From positions 148,210,258 to 148,274,257 of the forward strand of contig CM067081.1 of NCBI GenBank assembly GCA_034008185.1: a DNA stretch of 64,000 nt, given 5' to 3'. The notes beneath the pieces were generated by a model that saw only the letters and a program-made list of their open reading frames with translations, had not been told where the DNA came from and did no database searches. The position numbers and the translations under genes were made by a program. Of the stretch, positions 34,401 through 45,829 are shown one piece after another. Source of the stretch: Gorsachius magnificus (Eukaryota > Chordata > Aves > Pelecaniformes > Ardeidae). Positions within the stretch are counted from its first letter, which is position 1, and each line of letters begins with the position of its first letter.

Positions 34401-36520
34401 AAAAGAGGAAGTTGTCCTAACAGTTGCTTAAAGAATCTTTGGTTTCATAGCATGGCTGGAACTATGACACAAAACTGTAATTGTTAATGATGGAAGAAGC
34501 TTAAAATCTTGCAAGATGCTTTTCCACACTCTTGATCATGTGAAACCCTTGTTCTAAGACTCACCTCCTTCCTTTCTTAGTTTACAGCGTACAGCACTGC
34601 TGTTAAGGAACTGATGTCCTCACCTTTGTTTTTCACTGTATCCTCCACACCTCATCAAATATTCTGTAGACCAAAACCAAACTCTGACTTCTGCCAGCCC
34701 TAAGAGGCATAATCCTTTGAGCATTTTGAAAATCAGAACACATACAAAGATATCTTAGGGAAAGTTGAATTATGAGGCAAAGAGGTGAAACAAATCAGCA
34801 GCGTCTTATATGAACCATGAAATATCTTAAGTCAGAGAGACTTGAAATCATAAAATTTAAAGGAAAAGTATACCCTGGAACTTTTAGTGAGGTACTCAGC
34901 CTTAATGTTAACTTTGTTCATGTTCTCGGTCTCCATTACTACGAGGATTTGGCTTGCTTTCACTTAATTACTTGCAACTAGACAGTACAAAGTGAAGAAA
35001 AACCATCAAGTATCAGAAGACTGAAACAAAATTACAAGCATTGTCTATTTTATTCTCTCTCCCTTTGGCTGCTGTGACAATAATTTATTAGTAATATTTT
35101 ACTAGCAATATTCTACCAGTGGAGAAATAAAAACAAAGAGCTTGTGGCATGGTCTCAGCTGTAGAAGACCGGGAGAGCAACATTAGCCGACGTGGCAGCT
35201 TCTGCGTGCTTCAAACTGCTGAGAGAGCTCCAGAAGGAGCGAAGGGGCTCCCTTTGACACAAAGGTACATAATTCACACTGGAGGACTTATAACTGGTCC
35301 TATTCCTCCCGCCAACGCAAGGGGAGCTGATGAATGGAGGTGAAGCTCAGCAGTACCCAGGATTTATTTCCTAGCAACACAATATGTCAGAAGAAAAAGA
35401 CAGGCTCTTGTGCGTATGACAGTGCCAAATGCCACAGACAAGCTGAGTAAACAGGGACAGGCTAAGGATTTCTGGAGATAAAGACTTCTCTCCCTTGACT
35501 TGTAACACAAGAGTAGAGTTGTTCCAGAGCTGCTCTGGCTGCCTTAGGACTCCAAAACCTCCCACATCTGCTATTCAGCCACCCTTAATGCATCTAGCAG
35601 GCTGCTTTGCAAAATTCCCATCACAAGAGGAGCTACAATAAAAATCATGCTTCTCAGTAACACACAAACAAACAAAACTCACTGAGTCATCACAGAAGTT
35701 GTGATATCTCTGCATCTTTCCTGCCTCTGGTGTTAGGATAACTACATATTTTCTCTGTACTCTTTACCTTTCCCTGACTAAAAGAGAAACTCCCAGGCAA
35801 ACACTGACTGTCTTTTGAATTGGAAGGGGGTGAGGGGGAGGGAAAAATATTAACTTTAAAAAAAGAAATTATTAAAAAAATTACAAAGGTAATTTTTTTG
35901 CCCTTTGAGATTCCACAGGACATGTTTGTACAACATACTAAAAAGAGAAGATAACAAGCAAAACATTCTTGTATGTTTATTTTAAATAGTGAACACAGTG
36001 GGATAAATAGCATGTGTCACAGAAATGCCTGAACAGGTCTTAAAATGGCAAATCTAAAATACACAGTAAAAATATCTTCTCTAACTTTTGACTTTCTTAT
36101 TTTACCTGATTCGATGGGTCTGTTCCCAACATGAACAGCACTGAGTTATTGATACAAGACACATGAACATCTATGAGATATTTATACAAGACAGTTATAC
36201 ATTATTAAACTATTCCCTGTTATGCTTTTCACCATTTTGTCAAACCTAAAGCATATAAACCTTCATGCTTCAGGTGAGATCTCCATTTTCCACAGCTGAG
36301 CATCATCTCATCAGCACATATTTCTCCAGAACCCAAAGAAGAATCTAGTAACCCCTGCAACTCCGCACGGAGGATACACAGGGCAGATCAAACCACAGGA
36401 GGGCACAGATGGAGATGCTTCTCCGCATATATACGGCATTAACTGAACATGAACCTTAAGCAGTGTATTTAGTTTGCTCAGTGCCCTTGAAATAAAAAAG
36501 CAGCTGTAGATTCAGATTTC
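31401..36520. other. Gene-free unique DNA, region 9
   Basis: Unique sequence with only an exon-like segment at 32817-32837. At 35149-35343 a 64-codon plus frame starting MVSAVEDRESNISRRGSFCV lies in a locally CpG-richer patch but has no good acceptor and no recognised homologue. The minus-strand segment 36109-36143 has three open frames between a fair acceptor and a weak donor. None of these merits a gene call. Confidence 0.55.
32817..32837 (+). other. Microexon-like segment (21 bp)
   Basis: A strong acceptor (GTTCTTTTTTCAACATTGTCAG) precedes 21 bases ending at a fair donor (TCAGAG|GTATGC). The length is a multiple of three and the phase-0 frame is open (RISSISE). It is short enough that chance is a serious alternative. 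Confidence 0.17.
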
Positions 36521-36529
36521 AAGTTACAG

Positions 36530-36585
36530 GCAAGCATTTAAGGTCATTCACACTGTGGATTAAGTTTAACTCTTTTGCATGGAAG
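36530..36585 (+). other. Exon-like segment (56 bp), first of a phase-compatible pair
   Basis: The donor is strong (TGGAAG|GTAAGATG); the acceptor (GATTTCAAGTTACAG) is moderate. Only one frame is open: two bases, then KHLRSFTLWIKFNSFAWK, ending on a codon boundary. The next plus-strand exon-like segment (37096-37121) is open in the matching phase, 510 bp downstream. I do not recognise the peptide. Confidence 0.18.
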
Positions 36586-37095
36586 GTAAGATGGGAAATA
36601 TTGTTTCTTGAAAGAGAGGAAATGAGAGTCCACTGAATTCTGAATTAAAGATCTTAGTCGTGGAGATCAAGAAAGGAATCTTAAACACTAGCATCACGTT
36701 GGAGTGTTAGTCTGAATTACATACGCCTAGAGTACCTGAAATGCTGCATGACGTCAGGGACATGGAGAAAGAAGTATACCAGAGAGCTGCATGGACAACC
36801 TCCTGCTGTGATCAGAACATGGAGAAACTGAAAAACAGGCTCCCAGAAAGCTAAGAAATCATTTTTAACCAAATAAATAACTTAAGTACTGCAAACTAGT
36901 TACTGCAGGTAACTTTCCGATAAAAATGCAATATCCCACTACACTTTTTGAAGGCTTTATCCTGTTTCTAAGTGAGATGCACACAGATGCAGGAAGGGAA
37001 TTCAGCTCACCAAACTATGGCTGTGTAGACCTTAGTTGATCAGACCCCACTTGAAGTCTAGAAAGGAACCAGCTTGCACAGGGTTTTATCTGCAG

Positions 37096-37121
37096 GACAG
37101 GGCTTGGCCATCTACACTAAG
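37096..37121 (+). other. Exon-like segment (26 bp), second of a phase-compatible pair
   Basis: Bracketed by a good acceptor (GGGTTTTATCTGCAG) and a good donor (ACTAAG|GTGAGATG). Two frames are open. The one in phase with the segment ending at 36585 reads DRAWPSTL plus two bases; the other reads QGLAIYTK after two bases. Too short to judge alone. Confidence 0.15.
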
Positions 37122-39250
37122 GTGAGATGAATCGCTGTGGGGCAGTACCCACGGCTCCACTGCCTGCTGGAGGAGTCTGTATGAACGGGTGAGATGCACC
37201 AGGCAGATGTCTCAAAGCAGGGAGGAGGAGTTGCACCATTGCATCCCATTAATCTGTGCAGTAATTGAGTGGCATCAGCATCCTTGGAAGTCAGTGTATG
37301 AAGGACCTTTCTTTTTTTCCTTTTCAAGGCCTGGAGCCAGCTCCCACCCCAGCCAAAAATTGTAGCTGTAAAGTGCAGAAACCCAGAACTATAGCCAGCT
37401 TAAAATAACATCCCTCCTCTCAAGAACCGATGTAGCATCATTCCCCACTCAAAAGCTGTTCACTAGGTTTGTGAAAAGAGCAAAGACTATTTGTATGAAC
37501 CTTCAGAATGTGGTTTAATTTATTTAATGCTTTGCCAGCCTTTTTGAGCGAAAGGGCAGCGGAATTCTGGAAGTAGTTTGCAACATGTTTCAGGTTGGGG
37601 GTAAGCATAAGAAAAAGTTCCTCTTTCAAGATGCCTCTCCTTCCTTTCTGCCATGATAACCATGTCAGCTGAAATCAAATTAGGAATGTATCATATAGCT
37701 CCCACAGCTGCGGATGTTCAGATGCGAGACATTGATTGGCAGTTGTAGAGCTAAAGTACACCTACAAAATCAGGAACGAGGTTTGTGCAGCAGCATCCAT
37801 CACTTAGGGTTATTCCAATCCACACTCCTGTCTGGAGATATTTTTAACCTATAATTCTCAAAGAAAAAAAGAAATAGAAAGAGACAAGGCAGTCTTCCCC
37901 CAAAGAAACATCTCAACTCATTGCTTCATCCTTTCTTCACAACTTACTGCAATTCTGAACTTCTTTTGGGTTTTAAAAAAAATAAGAGAAAGAATCAGTG
38001 TATTTCAGTACATCTGCCTTTTGTCCTGCCTCTGTTCTGTGCTCCACTGAAAGGCATGGAAGATGTGCCAAAATAACACAAAATGACTGTTCTTTCTCCC
38101 ATGCTCCCAGCTAGACAGGAAACACTGGGGCCTCACGAGAATATTTTTTAAAAAACAACTGTGCCTTATCCTGCACTGAGCTCCATGGAAACATCAATGG
38201 AACTCACTGCTGGACCATAGCCTAAAGCTGGGGTTAGCTCAGTTTGAGTTTGTTCTCATTTTGTCCAAAACAGCCTACGCATCTCTGGTACAGCTCTGCT
38301 GGCCTGACAGGAGCTAAGCTGAGCTCTCCGACTTCTTTTAAAACAAGATACCAGCCAGCCATGAAATGGTAATGACTTTCAGTATTTGACCCAGTAACCT
38401 ACAGGAGGAATGCAGGTAAAACTTTGTTGACTAATGCTGCATTATGTAAAGCCAGGATCAGATAAGTGCTGGTATTTTTTTCTATGCTTGCCATGATGAA
38501 TAAAAGCACACAAAGCTTTATTTCAAAATATAAATGAGGTTGGGCTGAACAATTCCTGTAGCTCTTTTAAAAATTACACAGTTGGAAAAGAATTGTCAAT
38601 CAATTTTATAGGGAACAATGGATGCTAAACCTCATTCAAGACTGTTTCTGTACTGGTCTTATTTTCTTAGCATAGAGCGCATTATTGTGATCCACATATC
38701 AGATGGTATCTGTATGCCCTGTTCTTTGAATGATTTCATCTTTCGTGCATAAAGCCACAAGAGAATCCTGAAAAACCTTTTCAATTTGTTGATCTGAAAA
38801 AGTATTTGAAAACTGGAGAAGCCTAGTTATTTTATATCCTTGACTTCATTATTTTTACAAAGTACAGCTACATGTGTTCCATTTTAACCAATAAGTAGGC
38901 CCCTGAAAAGTATAAATATGCCACTCAGTATGCAGGGCCTTTTTTTTCCCCTGCCTGCAACAAGATGTTCTGCCAACTAATTCACATTTGCATGACATTG
39001 TAATATTTCCATTAGCATGGCTGATGAAAGTTTTGAGAGTCTGAACATGTTGGCAACATTCAACATTTTTTTTTAAGAAACTTTTGCCCTACCTCTTCTT
39101 GGGTAGGGAAGAAAGAAACCAACAAAAGTGTCAGACTGAAGCAAATCATCATGACTTTGAAAAATGTGAATTTTAGTTCAATTAGCTTCTTACATTTGTT
39201 TTAGGTAGAAAAGAAAATCTATTTTTTGATACTCTGCTGTTTTAAATGTT
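37122..39250. other. Gene-free unique DNA, region 10
   Basis: No gene visible. The right part (about 38430-39000) looks like conserved non-coding sequence and is listed separately. Around 38166-38215 'CTTATCCTGCACTGAGCTCC ... ATCAATGGAACTC' resembles the old palindromic repeats but is too degraded to call. Confidence 0.5.
38430..39000. promoter_or_regulatory. Conserved-element-like block with PBX/MEIS and SOX motif matches
   Basis: The block has the texture of vertebrate conserved non-coding elements: mixed AT-rich words with dense homeodomain and SOX cores and no repeat structure. Examples are TTGTCAATCAATTTTAT (38593-38609), whose complement contains the PBX-MEIS core TGATTGAC, and GGAACAATGG (38611-38620), a SOX-type site, only a few bases apart. 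An octamer ATTTGCAT lies at 38986-38993. Conservation cannot be seen from one sequence, so this is a hypothesis. Confidence 0.2.
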
Positions 39251-39290
39251 TTGAAGAAATCAGTGTTATATGTGAAAGTGACACCTGTAG

Positions 39291-39620
39291 AAGTTGGGCA
39301 TAAAGCCAGGAGAATATATCACATTTGTGAGTGAACCTAGTCCAGAACCCTATTATCTACAAAGAGAAGATATGAGCCAAACACTGAAAGCAGCCAAAGG
39401 CCAGAAAGACAAGATAAAGGATAGCGATGAGACAACCCTGAGCAGTTCCTACTGTATAAATACTAAGAGTAGCTGGCACACCTTGTCCAAAGAAATCCTA
39501 CCCTGGTTGGTCAAACGGGGTCCACCAAAACAAGTGTCCTCCCTCAAATGGCAAGAGGTCAAAGAGCCAGAAATTCATGTGATACAGGAGACAAATAAAG
39601 AAATAGATACCTCAGAATGA
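39291..39620 (+). other. 110-codon open frame, charged composition, not recognised
   Basis: A frame bounded by a TAG at 39288-39290 and a TGA at 39618-39620 reads a hydrophilic peptide with motifs such as KPGEYITFVSEPSPEPYYLQ and, near its end, QEVKEPEIHVIQETNKEID. It has no ATG near its start; the first is at about codon 29. CCTGTAG at 39284-39290 could serve as an acceptor but lacks a pyrimidine tract. A CAG|GTAAGC donor lies just past the stop and an AATAAA at 39865-39870. Composition is more protein-like than most frames here, but 110 codons is within chance expectation for 64 kb. Confidence 0.15.
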
Positions 39621-39754
39621 AAGTAAGCAGGTAAGCAGGATGCGAAAGCTTCTGCTGCTCTGAGAAATTGCGGTCAGAGAAATCACACAGGGTCACAGGT
39701 ATCAAAGGGAGAAGCACTGTTCTGTTTGTATCCTCAGAGACCCCTTCATCTCAC

Positions 39755-39774
39755 CTGAGAGAGGGTCACAAATC
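39755..39774 (-). other. Microexon-like segment (20 bp)
   Basis: Minus strand: a near-ideal acceptor (TAACTTCCCTCTTCCAG) and a consensus donor (TCTCAG|GTGAGATG) separated by only 20 bases. Two frames are open (ICDPLS or FVTLSQ). The splice signals are good but the length carries almost no coding information. Confidence 0.13.
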
Positions 39775-39970
39775 CTGGAAGAGGGAAGTTACCTTTATTT
39801 TTTCATCTTTACATAGAAAAAGCAAACTACAATACAAAGGTTGAATGATAAGCATGGAAAAAAGAATAAAATTAAATCAAGAATATCAGATAAGAACCCA
39901 GGCAGAGAACACCAAAGTCCCCTTTCTCCTCACTCAGAGCTCAAGACCCTGCTGCTGGGGGTGAGGGGGA

Positions 39971-40035
39971 AAGAATCATAGAATCATTTAGGTTGGAAAA
40001 GACCTTTAAGATCATCCAGTCCAACCATTAAATAT
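39971..40035 (-). mobile_element. CR1 LINE 3' end fragment, minus orientation
   Basis: AAGAATCATAGAATCATTTA, GGTTGGAAAAGACC and ATCATCCAGTCCAACC are the reverse complement of a CR1 3' end, of the 'AATCATTTAGGTTGGAAAAGACCTTTAAGATCAT' subtype also present at 53666. Similarity fades after about 65 bases. The copy is a truncated, non-coding remnant. Confidence 0.9.
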
Positions 40036-40881
40036 GCCCCCTAACCTTCCCATAGTTTTCCTGTTGTCGTCAGGCAACACTCCTGACAACTTTAATGCAC
40101 TGATTAACCACTGATTAAGTAACTCACAACTTAGCCTTTAATTAGCTCATCAACATCTTGCAATCAGCAATGTGCAGCATACACAGTTCTAATCCTGCTC
40201 TGCTCAAAGCTAACTTGATCCTGCAGAGTATTTTGTGCATCGCTATTCGTAAGTGCGGGCTGTTTTCAAAGCTGGTAATATAAGTCTTGCTGTGGGGGAG
40301 AGTTGGAGGGTTTTTTCTTCTGTAGAGTTACACTGGAAAAACGCTTGTGGCTTCTAGAAATGTTATACAGATAAGGAATTCAGTGTACCCTGCCTCATAA
40401 CAGTATAATTATTTTTTTTTTAAACATGATAAGGAATACACATTCATAAAGTCCTTTATTAAAAGCCCAAGTGCACAGTGCTGCCTAACGAGCCTCAGCC
40501 CACTAGAACATATGTTTGTAAGTACTGCAGACTAAATGCCAGGATTTATTATGTAAATTATTGTACAACCATTTCTTGAGACTCCAATACTAATGACTTG
40601 GTGTGAAAGCAGATCATATGCAGAAAAGAAAATCAAGAAAGAAACCATGTTATTCATATCTGACTGCTTTTATTTCTGCCATCTACCATCCGCTCTCCAA
40701 CGTCAGCCAGACTGTTTCTCGAGATAAATCTTTTAATCCAGTAGTGACTGCCAATGACTTTCTGTGTTTGTCTGCAAAGAGGTCTAATAATAGTTGAGAC
40801 ATTTGGGTGCAAACCAGAAAGGGAAATAAAAGAACTTCTGACCCAAAAGGTCATCTTACTTTGTACCCTTTGGATTCCATA

Positions 40882-40956
40882 GGTGGGGTGTGGTGGTGGT
40901 GGTGTTTTTTTTTTTTTGTTTTTTTTTTTTTTTTGTTTTTTTTAAACACACACACA
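40882..40956 (+). repeat. (GGT)n, T-rich and (CA)n simple-sequence block
   Basis: A GGTGGTGGTGGTG run leads into about 39 bases that are almost all T with two G interruptions, then A3(CA)5-6. Adjacent simple repeats of this kind are mutational hotspots and often mis-assembled. Confidence 0.85.
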
Positions 40957-41015
40957 ATTCATGGAATTATTTTTTTTCCCCTCCACATAATAGGTAAATC
41001 CATTCAGCAACCTAC

Positions 41016-41087
41016 CTGGGACTCTGTGACATGGCCTGAAGTTTCACTGACTGCTGTTCAGAAACTTCCTCTTTAAAGGTACAAGTT
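41016..41087 (-). other. Exon-like segment (72 bp)
   Basis: Minus strand: a fair acceptor (CATTTCAAGAGCTACAG) and a strong donor (GTCCCAG|GTAGGTTG). One frame reads one base, TCTFKEEVSEQQSVKLQAMS, then QSP and two bases, without stops. The E/Q/K/S-rich peptide is protein-like, but the acceptor's pyrimidine tract is weak and I do not recognise a family. An overlapping frame on the same strand (41044-41289) is longer but stops inside this segment. Confidence 0.18.
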
Positions 41088-41803
41088 CTGTAGCTCTTGA
41101 AATGATTTGTAGAAATGAATAGTTAAATATATATATACTCACAGCAGCACCTTTTCCACAGGTGTGTAACACCCGATGGGGAAGCAAAGGCAGGCAACAT
41201 GAACAACTGTGGAAAGAACACCTTATAGTCCCACAGCTCCTTGGTGTGGAGTCCATCCTTTCCAAAGCACCGTAGTCATAATTGCACATCAGTGAGAGCC
41301 TACAACCAAACCCACCCTATATCATCTTATTTTTGTAGTGCAGGGCTTACTATCTGCTCTAAGAGTGTCAGATGTCTTTCCCTTAGTTTAAATTAAAAAA
41401 AAATAATTCATTCTGACCTCTGTCAGAAAGAAACATTTTTCAAGTTAACAAGTTACTTTTCAAAAACTCTACATTGCAATCTTAAAAGTGATTGACAGAC
41501 AGGTAGTCCCCAGCTCCCTATTAACTAATTTTAGGCACTTAACTAGAGTTACTCTGAGTATCCTAGGAGATAACGAGGCACCTACTGGCAGCAATTGAGA
41601 TCTTAGTGGCACGAGCAGCTTATTTCTCTCTACTGACTACAGGGGAGACTTAGGACAATTATGTTCCTAACTGAAATGCATCAATTATGTGCCTGAAGTT
41701 AGGCAGACCTACAGCGCCTACCATTTACAGAGAATCAGTGCACCTAAGGTACTTCTGCAGACAGATCATTCTTTTAAAAGGCTCTTAAAGCCCCATGTTA
41801 CAT

Positions 41804-41860
41804 ATTTAGGTATCTAGTTCCCACCGAATTCACTGGAAGTTGGTGAATAACTACTTTAAA
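41804..41860. repeat. Ancient palindromic repeat remnant (TTAGGTATCTAGTTCC type)
   Basis: ATTTAGGTATCTAGTTCCCA, then CCGAATTCACTGGAAGTTGG, matches the architecture 'TTTAGGCACCTAACTCCCATTGAATTCAATGGGAGTTAGG' known from an old amniote palindromic repeat. About 70% of positions agree by eye. Degraded TTAGGC words in the preceding 300 bases may be further copies or flanks. Confidence 0.5.
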
Positions 41861-44115
41861 AAGACCTTTCCCCAAAGCACATTTGAAAATATTACTTCTA
41901 ATTTTCACCTGTTTTGGGTGGCAGTGCACAGCAACAGAGCAACTGCACACCTAAAGAGAATATCTAGCAAGTTATGGGAGGAGGCACAATTAGGGAAGAG
42001 AGAAAATTGCATTACCTTGTTGGTATTTCCAGCACTTCAGGGGCTACTGGAGAATCCTGCTGGCTTTATGTAATTGACGTGATTTATGAAGGTCAAGGAG
42101 CCCCAGGTAGATGCCACAGCTGACAGCGTTCCTCTTCAGTGGGAACACAGAGGGGTATGAGGTAGGGACAGCACACAGAGTCTATCTCCGTGATATGCAC
42201 CATTTTAACCCTTTCTAAAGGCATGTCTGGTAAGGGCTTGTGTATTTATTTGCAAGGTAAAAATATCCTTATTTTGGCAAAAAGAATCTGTTACAGTCCA
42301 AACAAAATCTTTGTTGAATGTAAACAAACAGAGGCTCAAAGGAGAAAAGCAGCACACAGACAAAATTGGTTGGTTTTATTTAGCATGCAAAAAGTCCAAA
42401 GAGAGTTTGTGGATTTACCAGAGCAGATCTGATAATACCCCATAAGTAATTAGAGAAAAGAAAGCAAATACATCATAATATATCTAGCAGAACTCCATTG
42501 CTGTATGCCATGGGAAGTAGTACAATTCTTTTCTCTCTCCTGAGATGGACCATTTAAACCTGAGATATGTCAGCTGGGTTTTAATATATATTTTCACAAT
42601 AATAAGAGGCATAAGACAACCACCTGAGAGATATATGTAGACAAAATTAGTAAGGAACATCCAGCTCCACACTTCCCACTGCTTCCATCATGAAAAAAAG
42701 AAAAATTCTGCAGCACCAAGCCTGGTCCCTTTCTCATTGCTGACTTTGAAAAAAAAAAATTACCACATTGGTGTGAATTTCTAATACATCTCCACTTTAT
42801 CTGCCCCTTAGCTCTAAAATACCCAGTTTCCAAATGCTAGACTCTTCACTTCAGAAACAGCTGACAGAACAGAAGGTTCTGCATCAGTACAATCCTCTTG
42901 CATGCAATATTACCTGATGCAAACCACAGTCCTTCCCTATGCCATGTCATCCACTCATTAGGTTTTTATGCAGCTAGTGACATGGCAAAGTTAAAGTTCC
43001 TCTTCCCCATAGTAAGACAACATTGTTCTGCTTAGAGAAGGGTCTTTCCACCTAAGAAGAGCAGGTGGAAGAGTGAGCAATAATGGCAGCAGTGGGGATG
43101 GGCAGCATAATCCAAATACATTGGAAGTCAACAGTTTCCTTCTCTGTCCTCTAGTCAACCATACTCTTATCAGGGACAATTATTTTACCATTGGTACTCC
43201 TGTCACTGTCTCCTTTTGGTATTTCCCACCATTTCATGCCTTCTGTGATTGCACAAGTACTTCCCAAATCAATTCTTCAACCTGGCTTTGTCATCTTAGC
43301 TGCAGGCCGGGGATTTGTACATTCAAAATGTCCCAAAAATGTCAATCATCACAGGGAATGAGAGGGAGTAGAGAAAGAGAAAAAGAAATGATCACTGGTA
43401 ACATCTAAAACATGCATCACTGACTCAAATCAGCACTGTTAAATAAAAATCTGTGCCCACCTAACAAGGTGTTGATCACACCTTAGCCAGATGCATCTCC
43501 TGTACGTGGTACCAATATGGGACTCTGAGTAACATGGCCTAGGATAACTGCAAAGCAACGTGAAAAGCTGGCTTGACAACCTCGGGTAGCCGCTGCCAAC
43601 ATTTATCAGAGAAAGTGATAGATAAAGGCTTCCTATGGAGAAAAGCCAACTTTTTATGAAATAATTTGTCACAAAGTTGAGTTTGATCCATTTCCTGTTA
43701 TGCAGGCCACAGAAAAATATGTTGCATTGGGCACACTCCTAAACTGGGTGAAAGGTGGAACAAGTATCTTCTTCCAGTTAGGTTTTATTTAATTATGTTT
43801 TTTATTCTGGCCGAGCCAAATTCCTGTGTGCAACCATGGAAAATGCTATAGGAGGCTTCCTGATCCTACAGCTGCAGTGATACAGGTGAATGTGATTTAG
43901 AAGTTGTTCAGGGAGTACTGGGAAACTGGTGTCAGCAGCCAGCTCTAGAAAAGACAGCACTTCAGTGCAAGGCTGTTCATTATATTAAATAACGACTGAA
44001 TTTTAGGAGAGTTGTAGTCCATTTTCTTCATTATAATATATGTGATATCTGAGCCTATAAAGAATCTCTGGCCCAGAGCAGGTTATGCTTTTAAGGCAAG
44101 GATTAATAAAACCAC
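41861..44115. other. Gene-free unique DNA, region 12
   Basis: Unique sequence. The longest frame (43073-43408, plus, 111 codons) is S/T/C-rich with no motif. No transposon, RNA gene or tandem repeat recognised. Confidence 0.6.
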
Positions 44116-44120
44116 CCAAT

Positions 44121-44215
44121 AATCTGTGCAAGTCTCTTAACCTCTCTGGAGCTAACATTCCCCCTCCCCAAAAGAGAGATAATGTGTATTACCCTCACAA
44201 AAATCACTATGATGA
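44121..44215 (+). repeat. MIR-like SINE remnant, plus orientation
   Basis: CTGTGCAAGTCTCTTAACCT, CTCTGGAGC and, further on, GAGATAATGTGTATTACCCTC track the MIR core and 3' region (consensus GGGCAAGTCACTTAACCTCTCTGAGCCTCAGTTTCC...GGATAATAATACCTACCTC). An ancient, diverged copy with small indels. Confidence 0.72.
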
Positions 44216-44219
44216 AGAA

Positions 44220-45710
44220 AAATATTACTTGTACCCAATCCTTCTTCCCCATGAATATTTCACTTTAGAAAAAGATTAAAAACCTGATGGATATACAAGC
44301 TTGATGCAGGGTCAACAACATTTTCCTTCATTACAGAAGACACGAAACGTGGTCATATGGGACACGGGTTATGGCCTTCTGGTTTCTCTTTGTAAATATG
44401 CACGCTAGAAATTAGAAGCTTTTTAGTTCTTTAGTGAGGTTTGTGGTGGCCTCTAGTGGTGGCTGTGTGAATGGAACATTTCCCTCTTCCCCGGCTGTCT
44501 GGTGAACCAAATGATGGCTATGAACAAAAAATTCATGTTGTGAGTTGTGGCTCCCACTCTGTCACACAGGAAAGGTGGGAAAGAGCTAACCAGCAAAGCT
44601 CTTGTATAGCTGACACTTTGGGAAGACAAATATAGACTCTTGGAATGTGAAGAACTAACTTCATTTGCTCTCCAATTTCTTTGCAACAAGCTAATCTAAG
44701 TCCTTACTTAATATTTCTTATTGTTTCATCCTGGTGACCAAAAATAGCTCCTCTTTCCTAATGTTTCCCTCAAAGCCTTCAGGGTCTATGGTTCTGAAGG
44801 TGTCCCAAGCTCACTCTCAGTCCAGTGGAAAAGAAATCTAAGTCACGGTCTTTCCTGATGGAGAAACACAGATAGACTTTCAGTACTCTTGGAACACAGT
44901 CTGACCATGCTGCAAAAACGAGCAGCCATAAAGATGGTTTTAGGGTCTGATTTTCTCACAGAAGAAATGTTTTTGAACTTCTTTCTTTAAGTTGTCTTCT
45001 AAATATTCCTCAGATTCTTTTCAAAAGCATGACACTACCCTGTGGTGAGAGAAGTATATGCATTTTTCCTTGCATGTAAGGAAAAACGTCTGTGTATACT
45101 GTCAGGCTTTAATGGCTTCTTTGCTGGATGCCATTCATCATTTCTCTCTTCCCTACCTCGAAATCATTCTCATAAAAAGACTTCATCATACAAAACAGGA
45201 GTCTTTTTGCTACACAACTGCAAAAATCTTTTGTTTCCTTCTTCCTCCTCCCTTCCTCCCCACTTCAGACCCAAAGACCAGGCCTCAGTACCATGAGAGC
45301 TCTAAAACCAGCAAAACACCAGCATGACTGTGTAGCAGTAATGGCAGCGCTCAGTTTAGACACCACTTTGTGTTTAATGCATCTGAGAGGATCCACTCCC
45401 AACACACTTGCTAGCAGAAATCAAGCTTTACAGAGTGCTTGTCAGAGATCTTTGACACAGACATGCTCAGGAAGGGCCAAGTGAAAGGTGACTATTTAAA
45501 ACACAAAGAGCTTTTGGGGTTTTTTTAACTTCTCATTTCTTCAAGGGCTTGTACAGAACTCTCACTATTTAGCTTTTAGTTTCAGCTGAAATACAAAACA
45601 TTTAACAGTCAATTAAAATAATTACATCCTCTCATTCAGCTTTTCAGCTGGGTTCTCAAAAGAGGCTATAAGCCTCAATGGAGGAGCCCACAGAACAGCT
45701 ATGAAGGGAG
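44220..45710. other. Gene-free unique DNA, region 13
   Basis: No gene. A pyrimidine-rich run (TTGTTTCCTTCTTCCTCCTCCCTTCCTCCCC, about 45232-45262) followed by CAG at 45266-45268 is a strong acceptor-like signal on the plus strand, but no good donor follows within a plausible exon length. Confidence 0.5.
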
Positions 45711-45714
45711 CACT

Positions 45715-45825
45715 TACATGGGCTGGGAAACTGAGGCACAGATAGAAGCTCCTACAGATCAGATGTGACAAGGTCAGAAATAAAACCCAATTTTCCTAAT
45801 TCCTAGGACCCCATCCTAATCCCTG
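45715..45825 (-). repeat. MIR-like SINE remnant, minus orientation
   Basis: GGGAAACTGAGGCACAGATA, then ACAAGGTCAGAAATAAAACCC and CCTAGGACCCC, is the reverse complement of a MIR element (consensus GGAAACTGAGGCACAGAGAGGTTAAGTGACTTGCCCAAGGTCACA...GAACCCAGG). It is diverged and 3'-complete in the core region. Together with the copy at 44121 it marks this stretch as old, stable DNA. Confidence 0.75.
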
Positions 45826-45829
45826 AACA

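Larger units (their letters stand above)
40040..41800. other. Gene-free unique DNA, region 11
   Basis: Contains the simple-sequence block at 40882-40956 and a minus-strand exon-like segment at 41016-41087. From about 41500 to 41760 short TTAGGCAC- and CACCTAAG-type words recur, suggesting more of the old repeat family that is clearest at 41804. Otherwise nothing is supportable. Confidence 0.5.

Noticed and set aside
38986..39080. Box C/D snoRNA-like motifs (CTGATGAAAG with a following CTGA)
   Set aside because: The C-like and D-like boxes are only about 20 bases apart, no terminal stem is visible and no second D box follows at the required distance.
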